A DNA stretch of 64,000 nucleotides from Janthinobacterium sp. 344 (GTDB taxonomy: Bacteria > Pseudomonadota > Gammaproteobacteria > Burkholderiales > Burkholderiaceae_D), in contig NZ_FOKL01000012.1 in the NCBI RefSeq assembly GCF_900112025.1, positions 1 to 64,000 on the forward strand. Direction: 5' to 3'. The position numbers were made by a program, and so were the translations under genes. Shown one piece after another: positions 17,889-25,978 of this stretch (position 1 is its first letter; every line of letters begins with the position of its first letter). The notes under the pieces are model-generated. The model had not been told where the DNA came from, did not search any database, and worked only from the letters and a program-made list of their open reading frames with translations.

Positions 17889-18638
17889 ATGAATTACAAC
17901 TGGAATTGGCGCATCTTCTGGGAGATGTCTCCCGATGGCGTCGGCACGTACATGGACACCCTGTGGTCCGGCTTGATCTGGACCCTGGCCACGGCCGGCG
18001 CGGCGTGGATCATGGCCCTGATCCTGGGCCTGGTGATCGGCACGGTGCGCACCCTGCCGAATAAATGGCTGGTGGGCGTGGCCAATGCGTATGTCGAATT
18101 GTTCCGCAACGTGCCGTTGCTGGTGCAGATGTTCCTCTGGTATTTCGTCATGCCGGAACTGCTGCCGCCCGACCTCGGCGCCTGGGTCAAGTCGCTGCCG
18201 AACGCGCCGTTCGTCACCGCTGTCTTGTGCCTGGGATTTTTCACTTCCTCGCGCGTGGCCGTGCAGGTGACGACGGGCATCGAGGCGCTGCCGCGCGGGC
18301 AGAAACTGGCCGGCACGGCGCTGGGCCTGACCCTGCCGCAAACCTACCGCTACATTTTGCTGCCGATGGCCGCGCGCGTCATCATGCCGCCGCTGACCAG
18401 CGAGTTCTTGAACATCATCAAAAACAGTTCCGTGGCATTGACGATCGGCCTGATCGAACTGACGGCCAGCGCGCGCGCCATCCAGGAATTCTCGTTCCAG
18501 GTATTCGAGGCGTTTTCGGCCGCCACCATCATCTACATCGTCGTCAACCTGCTGGTGGTCGTGCTGATGCACCTGATCGAGAAAAAGGTCGCCATCCCCG
18601 GCTTCATCGTCGCCGGCGCCAAGACGGGAGGACACTGA
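17889..18638 (+). CDS. gltJ: Glutamate/aspartate ABC transporter permease
   Basis: This 249-residue His/Glu/Gln/Arg-family permease has about five transmembrane helices and the cytoplasmic EAA-type loop (IEALPRGQKLAGTALGLTLPQTYRYILLPMA) that contacts the ATPase. It has the N-terminal opening seen in GltJ (NYNWNWRIFWE...YMDTLWSGLIWTLATAG). It pairs with GltK to form the inner-membrane channel. It is separated from gltK by 1 nt, so translation is probably coupled. Confidence 0.93.
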   Translation: MNYNWNWRIFWEMSPDGVGTYMDTLWSGLIWTLATAGAAWIMALILGLVIGTVRTLPNKWLVGVANAYVELFRNVPLLVQMFLWYFVMPELLPPDLGAWVKSLPNAPFVTAVLCLGFFTSSRVAVQVTTGIEALPRGQKLAGTALGLTLPQTYRYILLPMAARVIMPPLTSEFLNIIKNSSVALTIGLIELTASARAIQEFSFQVFEAFSAATIIYIVVNLLVVVLMHLIEKKVAIPGFIVAGAKTGGH

Positions 18639-18639
18639 T

Positions 18640-19332
18640 ATGTTCGGTAATTTCGACTTCGATGTCATCTCCCGTTCCTGGGTCTACCTGTTCCAGACCG
18701 GCATGGTGTTTACCCTGAAACTGACGGCGCTGGCCATGGTGGGCGGCATCGTGCTGGGCACCGTGCTGGCGCTGATGCGCCTGTCCGGCAACCGCATCAT
18801 TTCCGGCGTGGCGTCGAGCTACGTCAACCTGATACGCTCGATCCCGCTGGTGCTGGTGATCTTCTGGTTTTATTTTCTGGTGCCGTATATCGCCGCCTGG
18901 ATCATCGGCGCCAACGAGCCCGTGAAAGTGGGCGCGTTCTCGTCCGCGCTGATCACCTTCATCATGTTCGAGGCGGCCTACTATTGCGAGATCATGCGCA
19001 GCGGCATACAGTCGATTCCCCGCGGCCAGGTGTGGGCGGGCCAGGCGCTGGGCATGAACTACCGGCAGACCATGGGCAGCATCGTGCTGCCGCAGGCCTT
19101 CCGCAACATGATCCCCGTGCTGCTGACGCAAACCATCGTGCTGTTCCAGGACGTGTCGCTCGTGTACGTGCTGTCGATCCCCGATTTCGTCGGCGCCGCC
19201 TCGAAGATCGCGCAGCGCGACGGCCGCCTGGTGGAGATGTACGTGTTTGTCGCCGTCGTGTATTTCGTGCTGTGCTATGCCTTGTCGTTCCTCGTCAAGC
19301 GCCTGCAGAAACGCGTCGCCATCATTCGCTAA
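18640..19332 (+). CDS. gltK: Glutamate/aspartate ABC transporter permease
   Basis: This 230-residue inner-membrane permease is the partner of GltJ. It contains the EAA loop IQSIPRGQVWAGQALGMNYRQTMGSIVLPQA and the family motif SYVNLIRSIPLVLVIFWFYFLVP. Five hydrophobic segments are evident. It lies directly between gltJ (1 nt) and gltL (19 nt). Confidence 0.93.
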   Translation: MFGNFDFDVISRSWVYLFQTGMVFTLKLTALAMVGGIVLGTVLALMRLSGNRIISGVASSYVNLIRSIPLVLVIFWFYFLVPYIAAWIIGANEPVKVGAFSSALITFIMFEAAYYCEIMRSGIQSIPRGQVWAGQALGMNYRQTMGSIVLPQAFRNMIPVLLTQTIVLFQDVSLVYVLSIPDFVGAASKIAQRDGRLVEMYVFVAVVYFVLCYALSFLVKRLQKRVAIIR

Positions 19333-19351
19333 CCGCAATAGAAAGAACAAG

Positions 19352-20077
19352 ATGATTGAACTCAATAACGTCAGCAAATGGTATGGCCAGTTCCAGGTAC
19401 TGACCGATTGCACCACCAAGGTTGCCAAGGGCGATGTGATGGTCATTTGCGGTCCTTCCGGTTCCGGCAAGTCGACCCTGATCAAGACCGTCAACGGCCT
19501 GGAACCGATCCAGCAAGGGCAGATCGTCGTCGACGGCATCACCGTCAACGACCCGAAAACGAATTTGTCCAAACTGCGCGCGCGCATCGGCATGGTGTTC
19601 CAGAATTTCGAGCTGTTCCCGCACCTGTCGATCCGCGAAAATCTGACGATAGGCCAGATCAAGGTGTTGAAACGCAGCGCCGACGAAGCCAATGCCAAGG
19701 GCTTGAAATACCTGGACCGCGTGGGCCTGCTGTCGCAGCAGGACAAATTCCCCGGCCAGCTGTCGGGCGGCCAGCAGCAGAGGGTGGCGATCGCCCGCGC
19801 GCTGTCGATGGACCCGATCGCCATGCTGTTCGACGAGCCGACATCGGCGCTCGACCCGGAGATGATCAACGAAGTGCTCGACGTGATGGTGGGCCTGGCG
19901 CAGGAAGGCATGACGATGATGGTCGTCACCCACGAAATGGGTTTTGCCAAACGCGTCGCCAACCGCATCGTCTTCATGGACCAGGGCAAGATCATCGAGG
20001 ATTGCAGCAAGGATGAGTTTTTCAACACCACGCGCTCGGACCGCGCGCGCGATTTCCTCGCCAAGATCATCCATTAA
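19352..20077 (+). CDS. gltL: Glutamate/aspartate ABC transporter ATPase
   Basis: This 241-residue ABC ATPase energises GltJK. Walker A GPSGSGKST is at 34-42, and Q-loop MVFQNFELFPHLS, signature LSGGQQQRVAIARAL and Walker B MLFDEPTSALDPE with the switch His in VVTHEMGFA are all intact. Its length is typical for polar-amino-acid importers. A GAAAGAA stretch just upstream serves as ribosome-binding site. The exported amidohydrolase starts only 29 nt later. Confidence 0.94.
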   Translation: MIELNNVSKWYGQFQVLTDCTTKVAKGDVMVICGPSGSGKSTLIKTVNGLEPIQQGQIVVDGITVNDPKTNLSKLRARIGMVFQNFELFPHLSIRENLTIGQIKVLKRSADEANAKGLKYLDRVGLLSQQDKFPGQLSGGQQQRVAIARALSMDPIAMLFDEPTSALDPEMINEVLDVMVGLAQEGMTMMVVTHEMGFAKRVANRIVFMDQGKIIEDCSKDEFFNTTRSDRARDFLAKIIH

Positions 20078-20106
20078 TTTTCCTTTACCTTTGAAGTTGA
20101 GTACCA

Positions 20107-21564
20107 ATGCCTGTCATGAAAAAAATAGCCGGCGCGATGCTGGCACTGGGTTTCCTGGGCCAGGCCCACGCGGCGGACAAGATCGCCGTCGATATCGCCC
20201 TGCGCGACGCCACCCTGATCGACGTTGCCGGCGGTCGCGCCGTCACGGGACAATCCGTGCTGCTCAAGGGCGACAGCATCGTCGCCGTCGTCGATGACGC
20301 GCAGCTGCGCGACTACGCGCCCAAGCAAACCATCCGCCTGCCCGGCAAATACCTGATGCCGGGCCTGTGGGATACGCACGTGCATTTCGGCGGTGGCCCC
20401 GAGCTGATCGACGAAAACAAGCAGCTGTTGCCCCTGTACCTGGCGCACGGCATCACCACGGTGCGCGACTGCTCGGGCGACTTGCCCGACACGGTGCTGG
20501 CATGGCGCCAGCAGATCAACGCGGGCCAGCTGCAAGGCCCGACGATCTTCACGTCCGGCGCCAAGCTCGAAGGCATCAAACCCCTGTGGAAGGGCACCAT
20601 CGAAGTGGGCACGCCGCAGGAAGTCACGCGCGCGCTCGACGGCCTGCAGGCGCAGCAAGTGGACTTCGTGAAGATCACGGAAAACACCCTGAAGCCGGAG
20701 CTGTACCTGGAAGCGCTGCGCCAGGCGCGCGAGCGGGGCATGCGCACTTCGGGCCATATCCCCGTGCAGCTGACCTTGGAGCAGATGGCCGACGCAGGCC
20801 TGGGCACGATCGAGCACCAGTCGTATTTGCTGCGCGCCGCCACGCCGCGCGAACAGGAACTGACGGCCAAGGTGGCCGCCGGTACCTTGAGCGGCCGCGA
20901 AGCCATGCGCGAGAGCCTGCAAAGCTACGACGAGCCGACGGCGCGCAAGGCCTTCAGCTACCTGGCCGCGCGCGGCACGGCCATCGTGCCGACCCTGTGG
21001 GGTTCGCGCGTGACGGCTTACCTGGACCGTGAAGACCATACGCACGATCCGGCCCTGCAATACATCGGCAAGGGTCTGCGCGCCACCTACGACTGGCGCG
21101 TGCAGCGCGCCGCCAAGGATGGCCCGGAAGCGATCGCCCAGCGCCATGCGCAGTTCGAGCAGTCGGCCAAGCTGCTGCCGATCCTGCAGCAGCAGGGCGT
21201 GAGCATCATCGCCGGCACCGACGCGGGCTTTTTGAATTCCTTCGACTATCCGGGCCAGGCCCTGCATGATGAAATCGGCCTGTACGTGCAGTACGGCCTG
21301 ACGCCGCAGCAAGCCTTGCAGTCGGCCGTCATCAACGGCCCCCGCTTCCTGGGCAAGCTGGACCGTTACGGCAGCGTGGCGGCCGGCAAGGCGGCCGACC
21401 TGCTGGTGCTCGACGCCAATCCGCTGCAGGACATCGGCGCCACGCGCCAGATCCGCCTGGTGGTCAGCCGGGGCCACGTGTATGACCGCGCCAAGCTGGA
21501 CCAGATGCTGGCCGAGATCCGCGCCTGGGTGGCCAAGGAAGAGGCGGCGCCCGCCAAGTCCTGA
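20107..21564 (+). CDS. Exported metal-dependent amidohydrolase (imidazolonepropionase/prolidase-like branch)
   Basis: This 485-residue amidohydrolase-superfamily enzyme has a signal peptide (MPVMKKIAGAMLALGFLGQAHA) and so probably acts in the periplasm. Metal-site residues are H91-x-H93 (DTHVHFGG), a Lys in QVDFVKIT, His in SGHIPVQ and EHQ, and Asp in IAGTDAG. Members of this branch include Xaa-Pro and Xaa-Arg dipeptidases as well as enzymes of unknown substrate. It lies 29 nt after gltL and ends in a good terminator, so it may be the last gene of a glt operon. A peptidase supplying amino acids to the importer is an inference from context only. Confidence 0.82.
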   Translation: MPVMKKIAGAMLALGFLGQAHAADKIAVDIALRDATLIDVAGGRAVTGQSVLLKGDSIVAVVDDAQLRDYAPKQTIRLPGKYLMPGLWDTHVHFGGGPELIDENKQLLPLYLAHGITTVRDCSGDLPDTVLAWRQQINAGQLQGPTIFTSGAKLEGIKPLWKGTIEVGTPQEVTRALDGLQAQQVDFVKITENTLKPELYLEALRQARERGMRTSGHIPVQLTLEQMADAGLGTIEHQSYLLRAATPREQELTAKVAAGTLSGREAMRESLQSYDEPTARKAFSYLAARGTAIVPTLWGSRVTAYLDREDHTHDPALQYIGKGLRATYDWRVQRAAKDGPEAIAQRHAQFEQSAKLLPILQQQGVSIIAGTDAGFLNSFDYPGQALHDEIGLYVQYGLTPQQALQSAVINGPRFLGKLDRYGSVAAGKAADLLVLDANPLQDIGATRQIRLVVSRGHVYDRAKLDQMLAEIRAWVAKEEAAPAKS

Positions 21565-21585
21565 TTTTCATCGCCTTCATGGAAA

Positions 21586-21612
21586 AAGCGGCCGGGTGAT
21601 ACCGGCCGTTTT
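21586..21612 (+). terminator. Rho-independent terminator after the amidohydrolase
   Basis: A perfect 7-bp stem CGGCCGG / CCGGCCG (21589-21595 with 21602-21608) is preceded by five A and followed by four T. It closes the glt-amidohydrolase transcription unit 24 nt after the stop codon. Confidence 0.8.
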
Positions 21613-21713
21613 GCTGTCAGGCGGACAACAGGGGCCAGCTTGCATCGCCTGCGATGCCGCCCCGCGGCTGGTAAAATGGCGCTATTCGCAATGACCGCCT
21701 GAAAGCAGCCGCC

Positions 21714-22766
21714 ATGTCCACACTCGATCACATCCCACACTCCATCACCATCACCCGTCCCGACGACTGGCATTTGCACCTGCGCGACGGCGCCGTCATG
21801 GCCAGCGTGCTGCCGCACAGCGCGCGCCAGTTCGGCCGCGCCATCGTCATGCCGAATTTAAAACCGCCCGTCACCACCACGGCGGACGCCGCCGCCTACC
21901 GCGAGCGCATCCTGGCCGCCGTGCCGCCAGGCGTGAACTTCGATCCGCTGATGGTGCTGTACCTGACGAACAACACCTCGCCCGACGAAATCCGCCGCGC
22001 GCAGGACAGCGGCATCGTGCAAGCCGTCAAATTGTATCCAGCCGGCGCCACGACGAACTCCGACCTGGGCGTGACGGATTTGAAGAACTGCTACAAGGTG
22101 CTGGAAGTGATGCAGGAAGTGGGCATGCCCTTCCTCGTGCACGGCGAAGTGACGGACCCGGAAATCGACATTTTCGACCGCGAAGCCGTCTTCATCGAGC
22201 GCGTGATGCGTCCCCTGCGCAGCGCTTTCCCGGCCCTGTCCGTCGTGTTCGAGCACATCACCACCAAGGATGCGGCGCAATACGTGGCCGAGGCGGAAGG
22301 TCCGATCGCCGCCACCATCACGGCGCATCATTTGCTGTACAACCGCAACGAGATTTTCAAGGGCGGCATCCGTCCCCATTACTACTGCCTGCCCATCCTC
22401 AAGCGCGAAGAGCACCGCCTGGCGCTGATGACGGCGGCCGCCAGCGGCGACGAGCGCTTCTTCCTCGGCACGGATTCGGCGCCGCACGCGCAAGGCGCCA
22501 AGGAAATGGCCTGCGGCTGCGCTGGCTGCTACACGGCCCTGCACGCGATGGAAATGTATGCCGAAGCGTTCGAGCGCGCCGGCGCACTCGATAAACTGGA
22601 AGCGTTTGCCAGCTTCCACGGCCCGGCCTTCTACGGCGTGCCGCGCAACACGGACACCATCACCTTGAAGCGCGAAAGCTGGACCTTGCCAGCTTCGCTG
22701 CCGCTGGGCGACAGCCATGTGATTCCGCTCAACGCGGGTGAGCAGATCAACTGGAAGATGGTGTAA
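21714..22766 (+). CDS. pyrC: Dihydroorotase, class II
   Basis: This 350-residue enzyme catalyses reversible cyclisation of N-carbamoyl-aspartate to dihydroorotate in pyrimidine synthesis. Zinc ligands are visible: H20 and H22 in [10 protein letters not shown], carboxylated Lys106 in [13 protein letters not shown], His in LVHGEV and EHITT, and Asp in LGTDSAPH. It is the PyrC type of E. coli, not the ATCase-bound PyrX type. A TAAAAT hexamer at 21672-21677 is a likely -10, 36 nt before the ATG. The next gene starts 7 nt after the stop. Confidence 0.96.
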   Translation: MSTLDHIPHSITITRPDDWHLHLRDGAVMASVLPHSARQFGRAIVMPNLKPPVTTTADAAAYRERILAAVPPGVNFDPLMVLYLTNNTSPDEIRRAQDSGIVQAVKLYPAGATTNSDLGVTDLKNCYKVLEVMQEVGMPFLVHGEVTDPEIDIFDREAVFIERVMRPLRSAFPALSVVFEHITTKDAAQYVAEAEGPIAATITAHHLLYNRNEIFKGGIRPHYYCLPILKREEHRLALMTAAASGDERFFLGTDSAPHAQGAKEMACGCAGCYTALHAMEMYAEAFERAGALDKLEAFASFHGPAFYGVPRNTDTITLKRESWTLPASLPLGDSHVIPLNAGEQINWKMV

Positions 22767-22773
22767 TTACCGC

Positions 22774-23622
22774 ATGCTGCCATCGATAGACTGGAGCCGC
22801 CCCTGGTACGCCACGGTGCTGCCAGCGCGGCGGCAACTGGACCTGCAGCGCGACACGGTGATTGCCGCGCTCAATGGGCGGGCGCGGGCGCTGGACTTGC
22901 GCAATCCGTCCGGTTTGCCGCTGGCCTTCGTGCCGCAAGCGGACCTGCCCGAAGGCGTGGCCTATGAAGAGTTCATCGGCGCCACGGGCGGCGTGCCCAC
23001 GCGCGACAATCTGCACGACTTTTTCAACGCGCTCGTGTGGCTGACCTTCCCGCGCATCAAGCGGCAGCTGAACGCGCTGCAGGCGGCGCAGATCGCCTTG
23101 TCCGGCGTGGGGAAATCGCGCGGACCGGCGCGCGATGGCGCGACGATTTTCGATGAGAATTCCGCCCTGCTGGTGCTGCGCGACAGCGATGCCGGGCGCG
23201 CGCTGGAAGCGGCGCTGCGCGGACATGACTGGCGCAGCGCGTTCATCGCGCAGCGCGAGAAATTTGCCGCCGGCGGCGATGCCGAAGTCTGGCTGTTCGG
23301 CCACGCGCTGATGGAAAAACTGGTGGCGCCGCGCAAGGCCATCACGGCGCATACGCGCGTGATCTTCGCGGACGATGCCTATTTTGCGCTCGATGACGCG
23401 GCGCGGCGCGCCTGGCTCGATGCGCGCGTGGCGCAAGACCTGGTGGAGCAGGGCTTGAGCACGGCCGACTTCACGCCGCTGCCCGTGCTGGGCCTGCCCG
23501 GCTGGAGCGACAATCAGGACGACGATTTCTATAATGACGCGGCGGTGTTTCGCCCGAAACGCCAGCCGTCAAAACCACCACAGCAGGCCACAGGCACTGC
23601 GGGAGAGGCGACGCATGGATAA
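22774..23622 (+). CDS. DUF3025 family protein, function unknown
   Basis: This 282-residue protein matches what is known as DUF3025 in proteobacteria (IDWSRPWYATVLPAR, EEFIGATGGVPTRDNLHDFFNALVWLTFPRIKR, FDENSALLVL, LFGHALMEKLV). No catalytic motif, signal peptide or membrane segment is apparent. It is packed 7 nt after pyrC and overlaps the next gene by 8 nt, so it is part of a five-gene run. The C-terminal tail (PKRQPSKPPQQATGTAG) looks disordered. Confidence 0.8.
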   Translation: MLPSIDWSRPWYATVLPARRQLDLQRDTVIAALNGRARALDLRNPSGLPLAFVPQADLPEGVAYEEFIGATGGVPTRDNLHDFFNALVWLTFPRIKRQLNALQAAQIALSGVGKSRGPARDGATIFDENSALLVLRDSDAGRALEAALRGHDWRSAFIAQREKFAAGGDAEVWLFGHALMEKLVAPRKAITAHTRVIFADDAYFALDDAARRAWLDARVAQDLVEQGLSTADFTPLPVLGLPGWSDNQDDDFYNDAAVFRPKRQPSKPPQQATGTAGEATHG

Positions 23623-24616
23623 AGTGATCCGCTGGGGCATCCTTGGCACCGGAAAAATCGCCCGCGCGATGGCCCATGGCTTGCGCGATGCGCCCGGCGC
23701 GCAACTGGTGGCGGTGGCCTCGCGCAGCAGCGCCGGCGCGCAGGCCTTCGGCGCCGAATTCGGCATCGACACCTGCCATGGCTCCTACCAGGCGCTGGCC
23801 GATGATGCGGGCGTGGACGTCATCTACATCGCCACGCCGCACACCCTGCACGCGGAAAACGCTCTCATGTGCCTGGCCGCCGGCAAGCACGTCGTCTGCG
23901 AAAAACCGTTCACCATGAATGCGCGCGAAGCGCGGGCCGTGGTCGAGCTGGCACGCGAAAAAAAGCTGTTCCTGATGGAGGCCATGTGGAGCCGTTTCCT
24001 GCCCGCCGTGCAGGAGGCCAAACGCATCATCGCCAGTGGCGGGATCGGCGTGCCGCGGCAGGTGCAGGCCGATATCGGCTTCGCCGCCAATTTCCCGCCC
24101 GAGCACCGCCTGTTCAATCCTGACCTCGGCGGCGGCGCGCTGCTCGACGTGGGCATCTATCCGCTGTCGCTGGCCGCCTTTTTCCTCGGCCCTGTGGCGC
24201 AGGTGCAGGCGCTGGCCGAAATGGGTCCCACCGGCGTCGATGAGCAGGTCGCGTTCTCGCTGCTGCATGCCGGTGGCGGCACCTCATCGTGCGCCTGCAG
24301 CCTGCGCGCGCTGACGCCGACGGAAATGACGATTTCCGGCAGCCTGGGGCGCATCCGCCTGCCGAACCGTTTTTACAAGCCCGATCACCTGGTCGTCGAA
24401 CCGATGGACGGCGAGCGCCGCGTCGTGTCGGCGCCTTACCTGGGCAACGGCTACACGCACGAAGCGCTCGAAGCGATGCGCTGCATCCGCGCCGGCCTGC
24501 TGGAAAGCCCCGTCATGCCGCACGCGGACAGCGTGGCGCTGATGACGCATCTCGACACCATGCGCGGCCAGATCGGCCTGGTGTATCGTGCCGACCATGG
24601 CGCCGATCCGGCGTAA
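23615..24616 (+). CDS. Gfo/Idh/MocA family oxidoreductase
   Basis: This 333-residue NAD(P)-dependent dehydrogenase has an N-terminal Rossmann motif GILGTGKIA (8-16), the catalytic EKP in VVCEKPFTMN (96-98) and a C-terminal alpha/beta dimer domain with the LDVGIYPLS motif. The branch resembles glucose-fructose oxidoreductase and dihydrodiol dehydrogenase. The substrate is unknown. GGGAGAGG upstream of ATG 23615 fixes the start inside the end of the DUF3025 gene, so translation is coupled. Confidence 0.88.
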   Translation: MDKVIRWGILGTGKIARAMAHGLRDAPGAQLVAVASRSSAGAQAFGAEFGIDTCHGSYQALADDAGVDVIYIATPHTLHAENALMCLAAGKHVVCEKPFTMNAREARAVVELAREKKLFLMEAMWSRFLPAVQEAKRIIASGGIGVPRQVQADIGFAANFPPEHRLFNPDLGGGALLDVGIYPLSLAAFFLGPVAQVQALAEMGPTGVDEQVAFSLLHAGGGTSSCACSLRALTPTEMTISGSLGRIRLPNRFYKPDHLVVEPMDGERRVVSAPYLGNGYTHEALEAMRCIRAGLLESPVMPHADSVALMTHLDTMRGQIGLVYRADHGADPA

Positions 24617-24627
24617 TCAGGAATCCC

Positions 24628-25842
24628 ATGACATTGCCCACTTCCCGCCCCAGCCTGAAAACCGTCCTCATCGCCAGTGGCGTCGTCCTGACCCTGGCGA
24701 TGGGCGTGCGCCACGGCCTGGGCTTCTGGATGCAGCCGATCTCGCAAGCCAATGGCTGGACGCGCGAAACCTATTCGCTGGCGCTGGCCATGCAAAACCT
24801 GATGTGGGGTGTCTTCGGCCCGTTCGCCGGCATGGCGGCCGACCGTTTCGGCACCATGCGCGTCGTCATCATCGGCGCCATCAGCTACATGGCGGGCCTG
24901 GTGTGGATGGCGCTGGTAACGCAGCCGACCCTGTTTATCGTCGGCTCCGGCATCTTCATCGGCCTGGCGCTGGCCTGCACGGCGTTTGGCGCCATCAGCG
25001 GCATCATCGGCCGCAGCGCGCCACCCGAGCAGCGCTCGTGGGCCTTCGGCATTTCGTCGGCGGCCGGTTCGTTCGGCCAGTTCCTCATGATGCCGGTGGA
25101 GCAGCAGCTCATTTCCGCCGTGGGCTGGCAAAACGCCTTTTATGTGCTGGCCGCGCTGGTGCTGCTGGCGATGATCCCGATGGCGTTTTATCTGCGCGAA
25201 CCGCCCGTCACGCATGCCGGCGGCCCGCAGCAAAGCGTCGGCGCCGCCTTCAGCGAGGCCGTCGGCAACCGTTCTTTCTGGCTGCTGCTGGCGGGGTATT
25301 TCGTCTGCGGCTTCCAGCTGGTCTTCATCGGCGTGCACCTGCCCGCCTACCTGAAGGACCAGGGGCTGATGAATCCGAACGTCGCCGTCACGGCGCTGGC
25401 GCTGATCGGCCTGTTCAACATCGTCGGCTCCTACTACGCGGGCAAGCTCGGTGGCAAGATCGCCAAACGCCATCTGTTGTCGGCCATTTACGTGGCGCGC
25501 GCGGTGGTCATCACGCTGTTCCTGCTGGCGCCCCTGTCCGCATGGTCGGTGTACCTGTTCGCCGCCGGCATGGGCGTGTTGTGGCTGTCGACCGTGCCGC
25601 TGACGAACGGCATCATCGCCGGCATCTTCGGCGTCAAGCACCTGTCGATGCTGGCCGGGCTGGTGTTCTTCTCGCACCAGGTGGGCAGTTTCCTGGGGGC
25701 CTGGCTGGGCGGTTATCTGTATGAACACCAGGGCAGTTACCACATCGTGTGGATGATCACCATCGGCCTGGGCCTGATGGCCGCGCTGATCAACCTGCCG
25801 ATCGACGAGCGCGCCGTCAAGCGCACGGCGGTGGCCGCGTAA
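24628..25842 (+). CDS. MFS transporter (monocarboxylate/oxalate-formate antiporter-like)
   Basis: This 404-residue protein has twelve predicted transmembrane segments and the MFS motif A between TM2 and TM3 (GMAADRFGTMRVV). The N-terminal pattern RHGLGFWMQPISQANGWTRE, with an Arg in TM1, recalls the MCT/OFA group of organic-anion carriers. The substrate is not predictable. AGGA lies 5 nt before ATG 24628. Its TAA stop overlaps the ATG of a 41-residue microprotein. Confidence 0.87.
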   Translation: MTLPTSRPSLKTVLIASGVVLTLAMGVRHGLGFWMQPISQANGWTRETYSLALAMQNLMWGVFGPFAGMAADRFGTMRVVIIGAISYMAGLVWMALVTQPTLFIVGSGIFIGLALACTAFGAISGIIGRSAPPEQRSWAFGISSAAGSFGQFLMMPVEQQLISAVGWQNAFYVLAALVLLAMIPMAFYLREPPVTHAGGPQQSVGAAFSEAVGNRSFWLLLAGYFVCGFQLVFIGVHLPAYLKDQGLMNPNVAVTALALIGLFNIVGSYYAGKLGGKIAKRHLLSAIYVARAVVITLFLLAPLSAWSVYLFAAGMGVLWLSTVPLTNGIIAGIFGVKHLSMLAGLVFFSHQVGSFLGAWLGGYLYEHQGSYHIVWMITIGLGLMAALINLPIDERAVKRTAVAA

Positions 25843-25967
25843 TGGCCAGCTGGCGCACGTGGCTGTGGCGCCTGGCTGGCGCCGCGCTGCTGGCCATCGT
25901 CTTCCTGGCCTATCTGCGGCCCGACTTCATGCTCGACCTGGCGAACCGCTTCTGGATGTGCATGTAG
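25842..25967 (+). CDS. Small single-span membrane protein (41 aa) coupled to the MFS gene
   Basis: A 41-codon frame starts at an ATG that overlaps the MFS stop as TAATG, the arrangement used for translational re-initiation. The product is basic at the start (MASWRTWLWRLAG), has one hydrophobic helix (about 12-24, AGAALLAIVFLAY) and ends in PDFMLDLANRFWMCM. The charge pattern suggests an N-in/C-out inner-membrane protein. It is not a known family I can name. Overlap, same strand and amphipathic tail argue for a real gene, perhaps a transporter partner; that role is inference. It faces recG end to end. Confidence 0.55.
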   Translation: MASWRTWLWRLAGAALLAIVFLAYLRPDFMLDLANRFWMCM

Positions 25968-25978
25968 GGCGCAGGACC

